A stretch of 64,000 nucleotides of DNA from Arcobacter sp. LA11 (lineage in GTDB: Bacteria > Campylobacterota > Campylobacteria > Campylobacterales > Arcobacteraceae): assembly GCF_001895145.1 (NCBI RefSeq), contig NZ_BDIR01000004.1, positions 1 through 64,000 on the forward strand, read 5' to 3'. The stretch's first letter is position 1; every line of letters begins with the position of its first letter. Under the pieces are notes generated by a model. It was not told where the DNA came from. It saw only the letters and a list, made by a program, of their open reading frames with translations, and made no database searches. Both the position numbers and the translations under genes were made by a program. This document shows, piece by piece, positions 19,248 to 28,882 of the stretch.

Positions 19248-22200
19248 ATGGAAAAGTTATCAAATTTATTAGTAATAAAATTAGCATTTTTATTTGTAGT
19301 GTTTTGTAATGCAGTTGTAGATGTATCTCATAAAGTACTTTTACAAAATATTGCATTTAAAATTTTTGATGGAAGTGAACAAGTAGTATGGATATCTATT
19401 ATCAATGCAATGATAATTATTCCTTTTTTACTGTTATTTACTGTAAGTGGATATTTATCAGATAAATATAATAAAAAAGATATTTTAGTTTATGGTGCTG
19501 TGTCATCATTTATTTTATCTGTTCTTATGATATTTTCATATCTTTCTGGAAACTTCTATTTAACAATGTTTAACTTAATATTACTTGCTGTTCAAAGTGC
19601 TATATATTCTCCTGCAAAATTTGGAATTATTTTAGATGTTTGGGGGAAAAAGAATTTAGCAAAGGGAAATTCAGCACTTCAATCCGTATCTATTATTGCA
19701 ATTTTATTTGCAATTGCAAGTGGATCTTTAATTTTTGAAAATTTTTATGATGCAAATAATTTAAGTGTTTTAACTACAAAAGAGGCTTTACTTGATGCAA
19801 TATTACCTTTGACATATTATATTGTTCCTGTGGCATTTTTAGAAATGTTAGTTTCTATTTTTGTTTTAAAGAAATTAAAAACTTCATATAACTCAAACGA
19901 TAAGCTTGAATTAGATAAAAAAGAATTAATGAAAGGAAAACTTTTAGGTAAAAATATTAAAACAATTTATTCAAATAATATCATCTTTTTATCTGTAATT
20001 GGCTTATCAGTTTTTTGGGCAATATCTCAAGGTCTTATGGCAGTTTTTCCATCTTTTGCAAAACAGTATTTAGGAATAAATGATGTCTTTGTTATAAATG
20101 GTGTGATTGCAGCTTCAGGTATTGGTATTGCTATTGGTTCAATTATTTATTCAAGAATATCAAAACACTATATAGAAATAGGAACTATTCCTTTAGCAGC
20201 TATTGGTATGGCAGTTATGATTTATATCTCGACAGTAGTACAGAGTGCATTTTTACTTGGAGCTACATTTTTAGTCTTTGGTATTTTTGGTGGTTTATTT
20301 GTAGTTCCCTTGAATTCACTTATTCAATTTAATGCAAAGAAAAAGATACTAGGTACAGTTTTAGCAGGAAATAATTGGTTTCATTCTTTAGCAATGTTTG
20401 CTATGCTAATGCTTACAACTGTTGTTTCTCTTTTAAACTTAGACCCACAAAATACAATTTATTTAATTTTGTTAATAACTCTTGGAGGAACTTTATATAC
20501 GATTTATAAACTTCCTCAATCTTTGATTTTATTATTTTTAAAGTTTGTTGTTGGAATGAAATATAATTTAGAAGTTCAAGGAGTAAAAAATATCCCAACT
20601 TCTGGCGGAGTGTTATTACTTGGGAATCACGTATCTTGGATTGATTGGGCAGTAATTTTAATGAGTAGTCCCAGAGAAGTTAAATTTGTAATGCATAAAC
20701 CAATATATGATAAATGGTTTTTAACTTGGATTTTAAAAATATTTAAAGCAATTCCCATATCAAATGCTTCAAGTAAGTCAACACTTCAAACTATTGCTAA
20801 AGAGTTGGATGAAGGTAATATGGTTGTATTATTTCCAGAAGGAAGTATTACAAGAAATGGTCATATGGGTGAGTTTAAAAAAGGTTTTGAGAAGATTTTA
20901 GAACTTACTAACAATGATGTTAAAGTTGTATCTTTTTATATCAGAGGCTTATGGGAATCTATGTTTAGCAGGGCTAATAAAAAATTTAAACAATCGTATA
21001 GAACAAACAGTGTTACTGTATCTTTTTCAAAACCGATTAATAAACAAAAAGCAAATACATTTGTTGTGAAAAATGAAGTAGTAAGATTATCAACCGAGTC
21101 TTGGAATGAACATATTAAAAATTTAGATACATTGAGTAATACAATTTTTGATAGACTAAAAGAGGTTGGTACAAATTTTATATTTGCAGATTCAACAGGT
21201 TTAGAACTATCAGGAAATAAGTTTTTAACAGTATCTATTTTATTTAAAAATTTATTGAAATCAAGGGTTAAGGGTCAAAATGTAGGATTGTTACTTCCTT
21301 CAACCGCAGCAGGAGCTTTTATAAATTATTCAGTACTTATGATGGGAAAAACAGCTGTAAATTTAAATTATACAGCTGAGATAAACTCTTTAAAAATGGC
21401 AGTAGAAAAGGCTGAAATAAAAACGATTGTAGCTTCTAAAAAATTTATTGATAAACTTGAAGGAAAAGGAATAAATATAGATGAACTTTTACAAAAAGTT
21501 GATGTGATATATGTGGAAGACTTAAAACCACTTATATCAAAAGTATCAGGGTTATTAACTTTATTAAGTGTTAAATTTATTCCTAGTTTTTTATTAAAAA
21601 CTATTCATATAAAGAAAATAAAAAAAGATGATACAGTGCTTATTTTATTTTCTTCTGGAAGTGAAGGGACTCCTAAAGGTGTGGAACTTACAAGTGATAA
21701 TATCTTAGGAAACACTCAACAAATAGCAGGTGTTTTAAATGCTAATGAAAATGATATTATAGTTGGTTCTCTTCCTATTTTTCATGCTTTTGGTATTACT
21801 GTTACTACTTTTTTACCTTTAATTGAAGGAATTAAATGTGTTGCTCATCCAGACCCAACTGATGGAGTTGGACTTGGGAAACTTGTTTCAAAATATAAAG
21901 CGACTATTATGTGTGGGACATCTACATTTTTTAGACTGTATACAAAAAATTCTAAGGTTCACCCTTTGATGTTTGAATCACTTAGATTTACAGTTGCAGG
22001 GGCTGAAAAATTAAGAGAAGATGTAAGAGCAGAATTTAAAAAGAAGTTTGGAAAAGATATTTTAGAAGGGTATGGAGTTACTGAGACTACTCCTGTTGCT
22101 TCTTGTAATTTACCAAATATGCTAGCTCCTGATTTTACAGTTCAAGTTGGAAGCAAGCAAGGTACAATTGGTATGCCTCTTCCTGGAACTATTGTAAAGA

Positions 22201-22730
22201 TTGTAGACCCTGAAACTTTTGATGAACTTGAATCAGGACAAGAAGGAATGATAGTTGTTTCGGGAATTCAAGTTATGAAAGGTTACTTAAAAGATGACGA
22301 AAAGACTAAATCTGTTTTAAAAGAGATTGATGGACATACTTTTTATATAACAGGAGATAAAGGAAGAGTTGATAGTGATGGTTTTATTACTATTGTAGAT
22401 AGATATTCAAGATTTGCAAAACTTGGTGGAGAAATGGTGAGTCTTGGTGCAATTGAAGAGAAGATTACGAAACTTATTTTAAATGATGAAGAGAGTGAAG
22501 TCGATTTTGTAGCTACATCATTACCTGATGAAAAAAAAGGTGAAAAAGTAATTTTACTTATTTCTGGAGCAAATGAAGAGTTTATTGAAAATCTAAAAAA
22601 TGAGATGGTAAAAACTTTTGATAATAAATTGATGATTCCAAGTTTAATTAAAATAGTTGATGAGGTTCCCAAACTTGGAACTGGTAAAAAGGATTTTAAA
22701 GGAGCTAAAGCTTTAGCTCAAAGTTTATAG
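19248..22730 (+). CDS. Fused LplT transporter, PlsC acyltransferase and acyl-ACP synthetase
   Basis: A 1160-residue protein with three parts. Residues 1-415 are a 12-helix major facilitator like lysophospholipid flippase LplT. Residues about 430-600 are a PlsC acyltransferase with HVSWID (H461) and FPEG (529-532). Residues about 640-1150 are an AMP-forming synthetase with SSGSEGTPKG (near 802), YGVTETTP and a TGDKG motif. In E. coli LplT and Aas are separate proteins that import and re-acylate lysophospholipids; here both jobs are joined. It should act at the inner membrane. It is the last gene of the MerR unit and faces glnD. Confidence 0.9.
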   Translation: MEKLSNLLVIKLAFLFVVFCNAVVDVSHKVLLQNIAFKIFDGSEQVVWISIINAMIIIPFLLLFTVSGYLSDKYNKKDILVYGAVSSFILSVLMIFSYLSGNFYLTMFNLILLAVQSAIYSPAKFGIILDVWGKKNLAKGNSALQSVSIIAILFAIASGSLIFENFYDANNLSVLTTKEALLDAILPLTYYIVPVAFLEMLVSIFVLKKLKTSYNSNDKLELDKKELMKGKLLGKNIKTIYSNNIIFLSVIGLSVFWAISQGLMAVFPSFAKQYLGINDVFVINGVIAASGIGIAIGSIIYSRISKHYIEIGTIPLAAIGMAVMIYISTVVQSAFLLGATFLVFGIFGGLFVVPLNSLIQFNAKKKILGTVLAGNNWFHSLAMFAMLMLTTVVSLLNLDPQNTIYLILLITLGGTLYTIYKLPQSLILLFLKFVVGMKYNLEVQGVKNIPTSGGVLLLGNHVSWIDWAVILMSSPREVKFVMHKPIYDKWFLTWILKIFKAIPISNASSKSTLQTIAKELDEGNMVVLFPEGSITRNGHMGEFKKGFEKILELTNNDVKVVSFYIRGLWESMFSRANKKFKQSYRTNSVTVSFSKPINKQKANTFVVKNEVVRLSTESWNEHIKNLDTLSNTIFDRLKEVGTNFIFADSTGLELSGNKFLTVSILFKNLLKSRVKGQNVGLLLPSTAAGAFINYSVLMMGKTAVNLNYTAEINSLKMAVEKAEIKTIVASKKFIDKLEGKGINIDELLQKVDVIYVEDLKPLISKVSGLLTLLSVKFIPSFLLKTIHIKKIKKDDTVLILFSSGSEGTPKGVELTSDNILGNTQQIAGVLNANENDIIVGSLPIFHAFGITVTTFLPLIEGIKCVAHPDPTDGVGLGKLVSKYKATIMCGTSTFFRLYTKNSKVHPLMFESLRFTVAGAEKLREDVRAEFKKKFGKDILEGYGVTETTPVASCNLPNMLAPDFTVQVGSKQGTIGMPLPGTIVKIVDPETFDELESGQEGMIVVSGIQVMKGYLKDDEKTKSVLKEIDGHTFYITGDKGRVDSDGFITIVDRYSRFAKLGGEMVSLGAIEEKITKLILNDEESEVDFVATSLPDEKKGEKVILLISGANEEFIENLKNEMVKTFDNKLMIPSLIKIVDEVPKLGTGKKDFKGAKALAQSL

Positions 22731-22733
22731 AAG

Positions 22734-22757
22734 AGAAAGCAGAGTTATTCTGCTTCT
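22734..22757. terminator. Possible shared terminator between convergent units
   Basis: AGAAAGCAGA pairs with TCTGCTTCT across a short GTTAT loop with one bulged A. It lies between the fusion gene and glnD and overlaps the glnD 3' end. The stem is modest and T runs are broken. Confidence 0.4.
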
Positions 22758-25285
22758 TCTTGTACACATAGTAAATTTGTTACTTCTTCTTGATTTATAC
22801 AAAAGTTTCCATTTTTCTCAATTAGAATTAAATCTTTTGCAATTCCTTTTTTTACAGTAAGTTTTGCACTCTCAACTTCAACGCCAAAATCATCAAATAC
22901 TTTTGCTATATGTGCAAATAAACCTTTTTGATCTTTTGCTGTAATATGCATAGAAGCTAGATATGCAGTATGGTTACAGTTAATCTCAATATTTTCTTTT
23001 TTGATAATTGGAGTTTTAACTTTTGTTGTTTTAGTCATATCAAAAGAGTTATGAATCACTTCTTCTATATATGGAATATCTTCTTCATGAACTTTTTCAG
23101 AAAAAGAGATATAAAATGCCTTTTTATCGTCATATAGTTTAAAGATATTCATAGAGGCAATGTTTAAAAACTCTAATTTTCCAAGTAAAAAACCAAGATT
23201 TAGAGGGGCTTTTCTAATAATTCTAATTGTTAAATGCGTTTCATTTACAATTTTATAAATGTAATTATTTACATTTTTTGCATGAATTGCAATGTCTAAA
23301 ATATCTTCTGCTTTTAATTGTAAGAACATTTGATTTGAAGAAATATACATAATTTTTTTCTTCAATAAATTAGGTATTTCTTTATATCTTTTTAATTTTT
23401 TTATTGCTTCTTGTTTTGCAAGTCTTCGTGAGTTTTCATTTAAAAGTTCTTTGTGCTCAAATGCTGGACGAGATTGATTGAAAAGAGTTTTAAGTAATTG
23501 TGCGGTTGAACTTTTGTAAACGGTTTCTCCTACAGCAGAAATATCTGCATATGTTACAACGTAAAGCATTTTTAAATTTAGTTCATCTTTTACTAATGCC
23601 GTAAATTTCAATATAACTTTTTCAGAATAGATATCTTCGTTACTAGCAACAATACTCATTTTATTGTGATTTCTTACAAGTAAAGAACCTCTTTGAATGT
23701 GATTTTCATCAAATCCGAAAGATACAGCCATATTTTTGAATAGTTTTTCTCCTGAAATATGATGATCTACTATTCTTCCTTTTCCTACATCGTGGAAAAG
23801 AGATACAAGTCTTACTAGTGCTTTATCTTTTTCTTCTAAATTATCATAAACAGCTTTTACACTTTCATCTTTTATATCATTAACTTTTTTTAATGTTTTT
23901 ATTGAATGTATATCAACTGGATGTTGATGATAGCCATCAAATTGAGGCTGATTTAAAATTTTTTTAGTAATAGGAAGTACTGCTTGAAATAGTCCTGCAT
24001 TATATAAAAGTTTCATAACTGGATGTAAACTCTTTTTGTATAAAAGTGATTTTATTGATTTTTTTAGTTCTTTAGTTTGTTTGTTTGGTAATTTAGCTCT
24101 ATTTGCAAAGTAAACATATGACCTATCAAAATATTTTGCCTCTTTAGGAAGTTCTATAAGTTCCTTTAATAGGCTATTTAAAGGTAAAGGTTTTCTATTA
24201 AAAGATGTAAATACTTTATCTTCACAGATATATAAATTTTTCTTAATTCTATGTTGTCTAAGTAAAGATATATTCTCTTTTTGGAAAATTGTAGATCTTG
24301 TAAATTTTTTCACCATAGAAGAAGAGAAAAAATGCACATTGTGCAATGACTCTAATAATTTAGCCATACATTGTCTCTCTTTGGTATGTCTTGGTTTATG
24401 TTTAAATCCAAGTTTTGAACTAACTTCAGGAAGAATATCAAAATTAAGAATATCAAGTTTTTTCTTTGCAGTATTATGTAGAGCATTTCTTACTTGAAAA
24501 ATATATTCTAAGGAACCTCTATATTTTTTATATTCTTCTTCTGTAAACTCTTTTCCCATAAGATGTTTAATATCAGAGACCCCATAAATAACAGTTGCCA
24601 TCCAAAAAATCATATTTGATTCTCTCATCCCTCCATAGCCATCTTTTATATTTGGTTCCATTTTAAGTGGGTTTTTTAAAAGTCTTTGTTTGTGTTCTTC
24701 TAGTTTTTCATAAATGAATTCTTTTTGATTTGTTTTTCTAATTTTATGAAGAACATTTTGATATCCATACCATAAATGTTTTGACCCATAAATCATTCTA
24801 GATTCTAAAATTGATGACTTAATTGTGATATCTTCTTTTACTTCTTCTTCAATTTCTTTAAGTTCATGTACTCTTGAACCAAGTTTTAAGCCACAATCCC
24901 ATGCAAGAGTAATGAACTCTTCCATAATTTCTTTTAAGTTATAGCCTTTAATATCTTCAAATAAAATCATTAAATCAACATCTGAATAGATACATAATTG
25001 TTCTCTTCCATAAGACCCTAGTGCAATAAGTGTAATGGGAATTGAAGTACTCATAGGTTGATAATCTCCAAAATGTTTACGTAAAATATATTTATATAGA
25101 GATATTAGAAACTTATCAGTATGTTTGGTATGTTTTACAAAAAAATCTTTTCCTATTGTCGTATCAAGCGTTTCATCAATTGATTTTACGTAATCTTTAA
25201 AAGAGTTTCTAAATACTTTTGATATTTCAAAATCTTTTGCATTATTTGAAATAAGTTCTTCAACCTTTAGATTTACTTCAGTCAT
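22745..25285 (-). CDS. glnD: PII uridylyltransferase/uridylyl-removing enzyme GlnD
   Basis: An 846-residue nitrogen sensor that adds UMP to PII proteins when glutamine is low and removes it when high. The nucleotidyltransferase motif is GSYGREQL (90-97) with catalytic SDVD (D102, D104). The HD domain SLFHDVGKG lies near residue 495, and two ACT domains occupy about 690-846. It overlaps the preceding gene by eight bases, so it is co-transcribed with the two proteins upstream. Both PII proteins in this window keep the target tyrosine 51. Confidence 0.94.
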   Translation of the reverse strand: MTEVNLKVEELISNNAKDFEISKVFRNSFKDYVKSIDETLDTTIGKDFFVKHTKHTDKFLISLYKYILRKHFGDYQPMSTSIPITLIALGSYGREQLCIYSDVDLMILFEDIKGYNLKEIMEEFITLAWDCGLKLGSRVHELKEIEEEVKEDITIKSSILESRMIYGSKHLWYGYQNVLHKIRKTNQKEFIYEKLEEHKQRLLKNPLKMEPNIKDGYGGMRESNMIFWMATVIYGVSDIKHLMGKEFTEEEYKKYRGSLEYIFQVRNALHNTAKKKLDILNFDILPEVSSKLGFKHKPRHTKERQCMAKLLESLHNVHFFSSSMVKKFTRSTIFQKENISLLRQHRIKKNLYICEDKVFTSFNRKPLPLNSLLKELIELPKEAKYFDRSYVYFANRAKLPNKQTKELKKSIKSLLYKKSLHPVMKLLYNAGLFQAVLPITKKILNQPQFDGYHQHPVDIHSIKTLKKVNDIKDESVKAVYDNLEEKDKALVRLVSLFHDVGKGRIVDHHISGEKLFKNMAVSFGFDENHIQRGSLLVRNHNKMSIVASNEDIYSEKVILKFTALVKDELNLKMLYVVTYADISAVGETVYKSSTAQLLKTLFNQSRPAFEHKELLNENSRRLAKQEAIKKLKRYKEIPNLLKKKIMYISSNQMFLQLKAEDILDIAIHAKNVNNYIYKIVNETHLTIRIIRKAPLNLGFLLGKLEFLNIASMNIFKLYDDKKAFYISFSEKVHEEDIPYIEEVIHNSFDMTKTTKVKTPIIKKENIEINCNHTAYLASMHITAKDQKGLFAHIAKVFDDFGVEVESAKLTVKKGIAKDLILIEKNGNFCINQEEVTNLLCVQEEAE

Positions 25286-26036
25286 TTAAGAAGTCCTTAT
25301 GCAAGTCAAGTTTTTTTCTAAGTGTTATTCTATTTAATCCTAAATGTTTAGCCATTTGTACTTGTGATTTATATTTTTTTGATGCAGCTTTTAAAATAGG
25401 TACTTCAAGAAGATATAAAAAATCTTTATAAGAATCTTCTCCTTGCATATTTGAGAACATATAATTTTCCATAAACATTAATATTTCATCTTCTCCAATT
25501 GTTTCGAAAAGATATGAAAAGTATATCGATTTTCTTAAACTATGTGCATTATTAGATATATTAATCATTAATTTAGAAGGTATAATTTGCTCTAAATCTA
25601 AAGTTGTACTAGCTTCTTTTGAGAATTTAGCAGTTAATGCTTTTACATCTTCTTCCCTATCTTTTAGTGGAGGAAGTTCTATTGTAATAGAGAATTGTTC
25701 ACCTATTTTTGAATTTAGCTCTTCTTTTAATGTTGTTGCAATTACTCTAATTGAGTTTTCATTTATCCAATTTATAAGTAAATCAATATTTGTAATATTT
25801 TCTATTTTATCAATAATAATTGAACAGTCTTTTAAATCTATTACATTATCTATAATATCTTGTTGTAAACTTTTTGCTTTAAATACGGGTGCATTTGGAA
25901 CAATATATTGTGATAATGATTTTTTACCAACTCCTGCTTCTCCAGATATTAATGCATTAACTTCAACACTTTGTAAAAGATGTGCAGAGTTTAAAATCTC
26001 TTTAGAGTTTTTTGAAATAGCTATGTAATCTTTCAT
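25278..26036 (-). CDS. Degenerate NtrC-like AAA+ protein with Fis-type DNA-binding end
   Basis: A 252-residue protein with a Walker A-like GEAGVGKK (32-39), an IIIDKIENI Walker B-like segment and a C-terminal Fis helix-turn-helix (AKHLGLNRITLRKKL, about 225-245). Compared with true sigma-54 activators it lacks the GAFTGA loop and much of the region around it, and has no receiver domain. It therefore should bind DNA without activating sigma-54. It sits between the sensor-like gene and glnD, with a one-base gap and an eight-base overlap. It is a candidate regulator of the neighbouring amt genes; this is inference. Confidence 0.75.
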   Translation of the reverse strand: MKDYIAISKNSKEILNSAHLLQSVEVNALISGEAGVGKKSLSQYIVPNAPVFKAKSLQQDIIDNVIDLKDCSIIIDKIENITNIDLLINWINENSIRVIATTLKEELNSKIGEQFSITIELPPLKDREEDVKALTAKFSKEASTTLDLEQIIPSKLMINISNNAHSLRKSIYFSYLFETIGEDEILMFMENYMFSNMQGEDSYKDFLYLLEVPILKAASKKYKSQVQMAKHLGLNRITLRKKLDLHKDFLND

Positions 26037-26037
26037 T

Positions 26038-26898
26038 TTATACCTTGTTTTTAGTTAGTTTGATAAATACTGCTAGTGCAATAAGTATTAAAGAAATACC
26101 TGTAATTAAATATAAAGCATTTATCATTTTGTCGTAATCGTTTATGGCAATTTTAAATACAACAATAAGTGCTTCAATAGATAGAGCAATTATAATTGTA
26201 ATTAAAAATTTTGTAATCATTTTTGTTTCAACTCTTGAATTTTTAGAATATGATTTAAAAAATACTTCTTGTTCTAAAATAGTTTTTGCTAAATCAAATA
26301 TGGCTATACCTAGGGTTAACGCGATAATTGGTTTAAATATTATTTCTAATTCTATGCCGTCTTTAAATAGAACAAAAATTATAAAGTCATATAAAGAGTA
26401 AAGAATAATAAAAGTTGATAAAGCAATCATAGAAAATCCAGCTAACATATAAAAAAGCTTGGTAGCTTTATGGAAGGGTTTATGCAATTCTATAAGATTT
26501 AGTCTTTCAAGTAAAACATCAATTCTAAAATCTAAAAATATGATTGAATCATTTTCTTTTATTGTAACAGTTATACAGTTACTTCTAGTAGCACTACTAA
26601 TATATGGAGTTGAAAAGGCTATATTAGTATCTTTAAACTCCAGTTTAGAGATTAGATGACTTCTATCTTTATTTTTAGCTTTATCATCTATTTTATTTTT
26701 ATAAATATTAGGGGATATTTGATTTTTTGTAGTTTTATTCACTAAATATACAAGCTCAAGTGAAGGGAAAATATCAAATACTTCAGCAAATTTATTTTTT
26801 TCATAAATACTAATACTTCCAATATTCTTTAAACTTTCTTGTATAAAAAATTCAATTTTATCACGATTTTGGTCATAAATTTCCAAAAATTCTTTCAT
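26038..26898 (-). CDS. Membrane protein with PDC/Cache-like sensor region
   Basis: A 286-residue protein of no family I can name firmly. Residues 1-145 look like a PDC/Cache sensor module: a VYLVNKTTKNQISPN strand, TPYISSATRSNCITVTI and an acidic strand IIFLDFRIDVLLERL. Four hydrophobic helices follow at about 150-285. There is no signal peptide or leading helix, so the sensor part would be cytosolic unless the topology is inverted. AGGAG precedes the ATG. It heads the operon with the AAA+ protein and glnD and is divergent from amt, suggesting a nitrogen-signal role. Confidence 0.6.
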   Translation of the reverse strand: MKEFLEIYDQNRDKIEFFIQESLKNIGSISIYEKNKFAEVFDIFPSLELVYLVNKTTKNQISPNIYKNKIDDKAKNKDRSHLISKLEFKDTNIAFSTPYISSATRSNCITVTIKENDSIIFLDFRIDVLLERLNLIELHKPFHKATKLFYMLAGFSMIALSTFIILYSLYDFIIFVLFKDGIELEIIFKPIIALTLGIAIFDLAKTILEQEVFFKSYSKNSRVETKMITKFLITIIIALSIEALIVVFKIAINDYDKMINALYLITGISLILIALAVFIKLTKNKV

Positions 26899-26916
26899 CT
26901 TATCTCCTAAAATTTT

Positions 26917-26959
26917 ATTATATCACACTGTATATAAAATGTATGTATAAAAAATATAC
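26917..26959 (-). promoter_or_regulatory. Promoter of the glnD operon with GTATA-N5-TATAC site
   Basis: On the minus strand TATAAT (26922 to 26917) lies 24 bases before the first gene. The palindrome GTATA-AAAAA-TATAC (26945-26959) is centred 30 bp upstream of that box, which is 11 bp (one turn) closer than at the two amt promoters. The surrounding 23 bases (26942-26964) recur exactly at 27090-27112. Confidence 0.5.
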
Positions 26960-27092
26960 AAATAGTTAAAAAATAAAAATTTGTAAAATAAATATAAAAA
27001 TAGGTAAAAATTAGAACATTTAAGCAAATAGCTTTAAAGTACTATATAATCGAAAGTAAAGATCTTTTAAAAATAAAAATAATAAAAAATAT

Positions 27093-27146
27093 GTATAAAA
27101 AATATACAAATAAATAGAGCATTTAGTTTCTTATTTCTGATAAAAT
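27093..27146 (+). promoter_or_regulatory. amt-1 promoter with GTATA-N5-TATAC activator-like site
   Basis: The palindrome GTATA-AAAAA-TATAC (27093-27107) is centred at 27100, exactly 41 bp before the -10 box TAAAAT (27141-27146). No -35 box is recognisable, which fits activator-dependent transcription. The rest of the 26899-27176 gap is AT-rich and shows no other feature. Confidence 0.6.
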
Positions 27147-27176
27147 TTCACCATAATTATTTTTAAAAGGAAAAAT

Positions 27177-28391
27177 ATGGAAAATTTTAATGACTTAAAA
27201 TACATATTAGATGGATTCTTATTTGTATTTTCTGGTGTATTAGTAATGTGGATGGCAGCAGGGTTTGCCATGTTAGAAGCTGGTCTTACAAGATCAAAAA
27301 ATAATGCTACTGTATTAACAAAAAATATTGCACTATTTGCAATCTCTTGTATTATGTATTACTTTGTAGGTTATAACTTAATGTATGGTGATGGTTCATC
27401 TTTTATGGGTTCATTTTCAACTATTAGTATGGAAAGTGCAGCTGATGCAGCTTATCCTGCTGCTGCTGATTTCTTCTTCCAGGTTATGTTTGTTGCAACT
27501 GCAGCATCTGTAATCTCTGGAACAATTGCAGAGAGAATGAAATTATGGCCATTTTTAATATTTGTTGTTTTATTAAGTGGTGTTATTTATCCAATTCAAG
27601 GTCATTGGACTTGGGGTGGAACTGAACTTGGTGGTTTAATTGCAGGTTTCTCTGATTTTGCTGGTTCGACAATTGTTCACTCTGTTGGTGGATGGGCTGC
27701 ATTAGCTGGTGTATTAATTCTAGGAGCTAGAAAAGGTAAATATACTAAAGATGGTAAAGTAAGACCAATCCCTGGTTCTAACTTAACTCTTGCAACACTT
27801 GGTACATTCATTTTATGGATGGGTTGGTTTGGATTTAATGGTGGTTCTCAATTAGCATTAGGTTCTAAAGCTGATATTGATGGAATTGCTTTAGTTGTTG
27901 CTGATACAAATATGGCAGCTTGTGCAGGTGCAATTATGGCAGCTTTATTAACTCAACTTTTATATAAGAAAGTGGATTTAACGATGGTTCTAAATGGTGC
28001 TTTAGCTGGTCTAGTATCTGTAACAGCAGGTCCTGATTTAGGAATGGTTGTTTCATTTATTGAAGGTTTAGTTGGTGGTGCATTAGTTGTATTTGCAGTT
28101 CCTTTATGGGATAAGTTAAAAATTGATGATCCTGTTGGTGCTTTATCTGTTCACTTAGTTGCAGGTATCTGGGGAACGATTGCTGTTGGTATCTTCAATC
28201 CAGAAGTTACAATCTTAGCACAACTTAAAGGTATAGTTGTAATTGGTGCATTTGTATTTATTACTTCATTTATCATTTGGAAAGTTCTTGATTTAATTAT
28301 TGGATTAAGAGTTGATGAAGAAACAGAAATTACTGGTCTTGATATTCATGAAACTGGTCTTGAATGTTACCCAGAATTCAAAAAAGCATAA
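27177..28391 (+). CDS. amt: Ammonium transporter, copy 1
   Basis: A 404-residue Amt/MEP/Rh channel of 11 membrane helices importing ammonium across the inner membrane. The twin pore histidines are present in TIVHSVGGW and ALSVHLVAGIWG, as is the signature FGFNGGSQLALG. There is no cleavable signal. AAAAGGAAAA precedes the ATG. A PII gene follows after 12 bases, the usual amtB-glnK pairing in which unmodified PII blocks the channel. Confidence 0.95.
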   Translation: MENFNDLKYILDGFLFVFSGVLVMWMAAGFAMLEAGLTRSKNNATVLTKNIALFAISCIMYYFVGYNLMYGDGSSFMGSFSTISMESAADAAYPAAADFFFQVMFVATAASVISGTIAERMKLWPFLIFVVLLSGVIYPIQGHWTWGGTELGGLIAGFSDFAGSTIVHSVGGWAALAGVLILGARKGKYTKDGKVRPIPGSNLTLATLGTFILWMGWFGFNGGSQLALGSKADIDGIALVVADTNMAACAGAIMAALLTQLLYKKVDLTMVLNGALAGLVSVTAGPDLGMVVSFIEGLVGGALVVFAVPLWDKLKIDDPVGALSVHLVAGIWGTIAVGIFNPEVTILAQLKGIVVIGAFVFITSFIIWKVLDLIIGLRVDEETEITGLDIHETGLECYPEFKKA

Positions 28392-28394
28392 TAG

Positions 28395-28742
<348 letters not shown>

Positions 28743-28752
28743 CCGTACTTCC

Positions 28753-28779
28753 ATTGAAGGAGAATTTTTCTCCTTCAAT
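28753..28779 (+). terminator. Terminator after glnK copy 1
   Basis: A perfect 12-bp stem, ATTGAAGGAGAA with TTCTCCTTCAAT, closes a TTT loop. It separates the first amt-PII cassette from the second. There is little T-run after it. Confidence 0.8.
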
Positions 28780-28794
28780 ATAAAATTTATCATT

Positions 28795-28850
28795 CTGTAT
28801 ATTTTATATACAGATGAATACTATCTTAAACTCTCAAAAGAATATATAAT
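28795..28850 (+). promoter_or_regulatory. amt-2 promoter with CTGTATA-N5-TATACAG site
   Basis: The perfect palindrome CTGTATA-TTTTA-TATACAG (28795-28813) is centred at 28804, 41 bp before the -10 box TATAAT (28845-28850). This is the same spacing as at amt-1. No -35 box is visible. Confidence 0.65.
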
Positions 28851-28882
28851 GCTCGTTAATTAAAAAAGGCGAGGGTTTAAAT

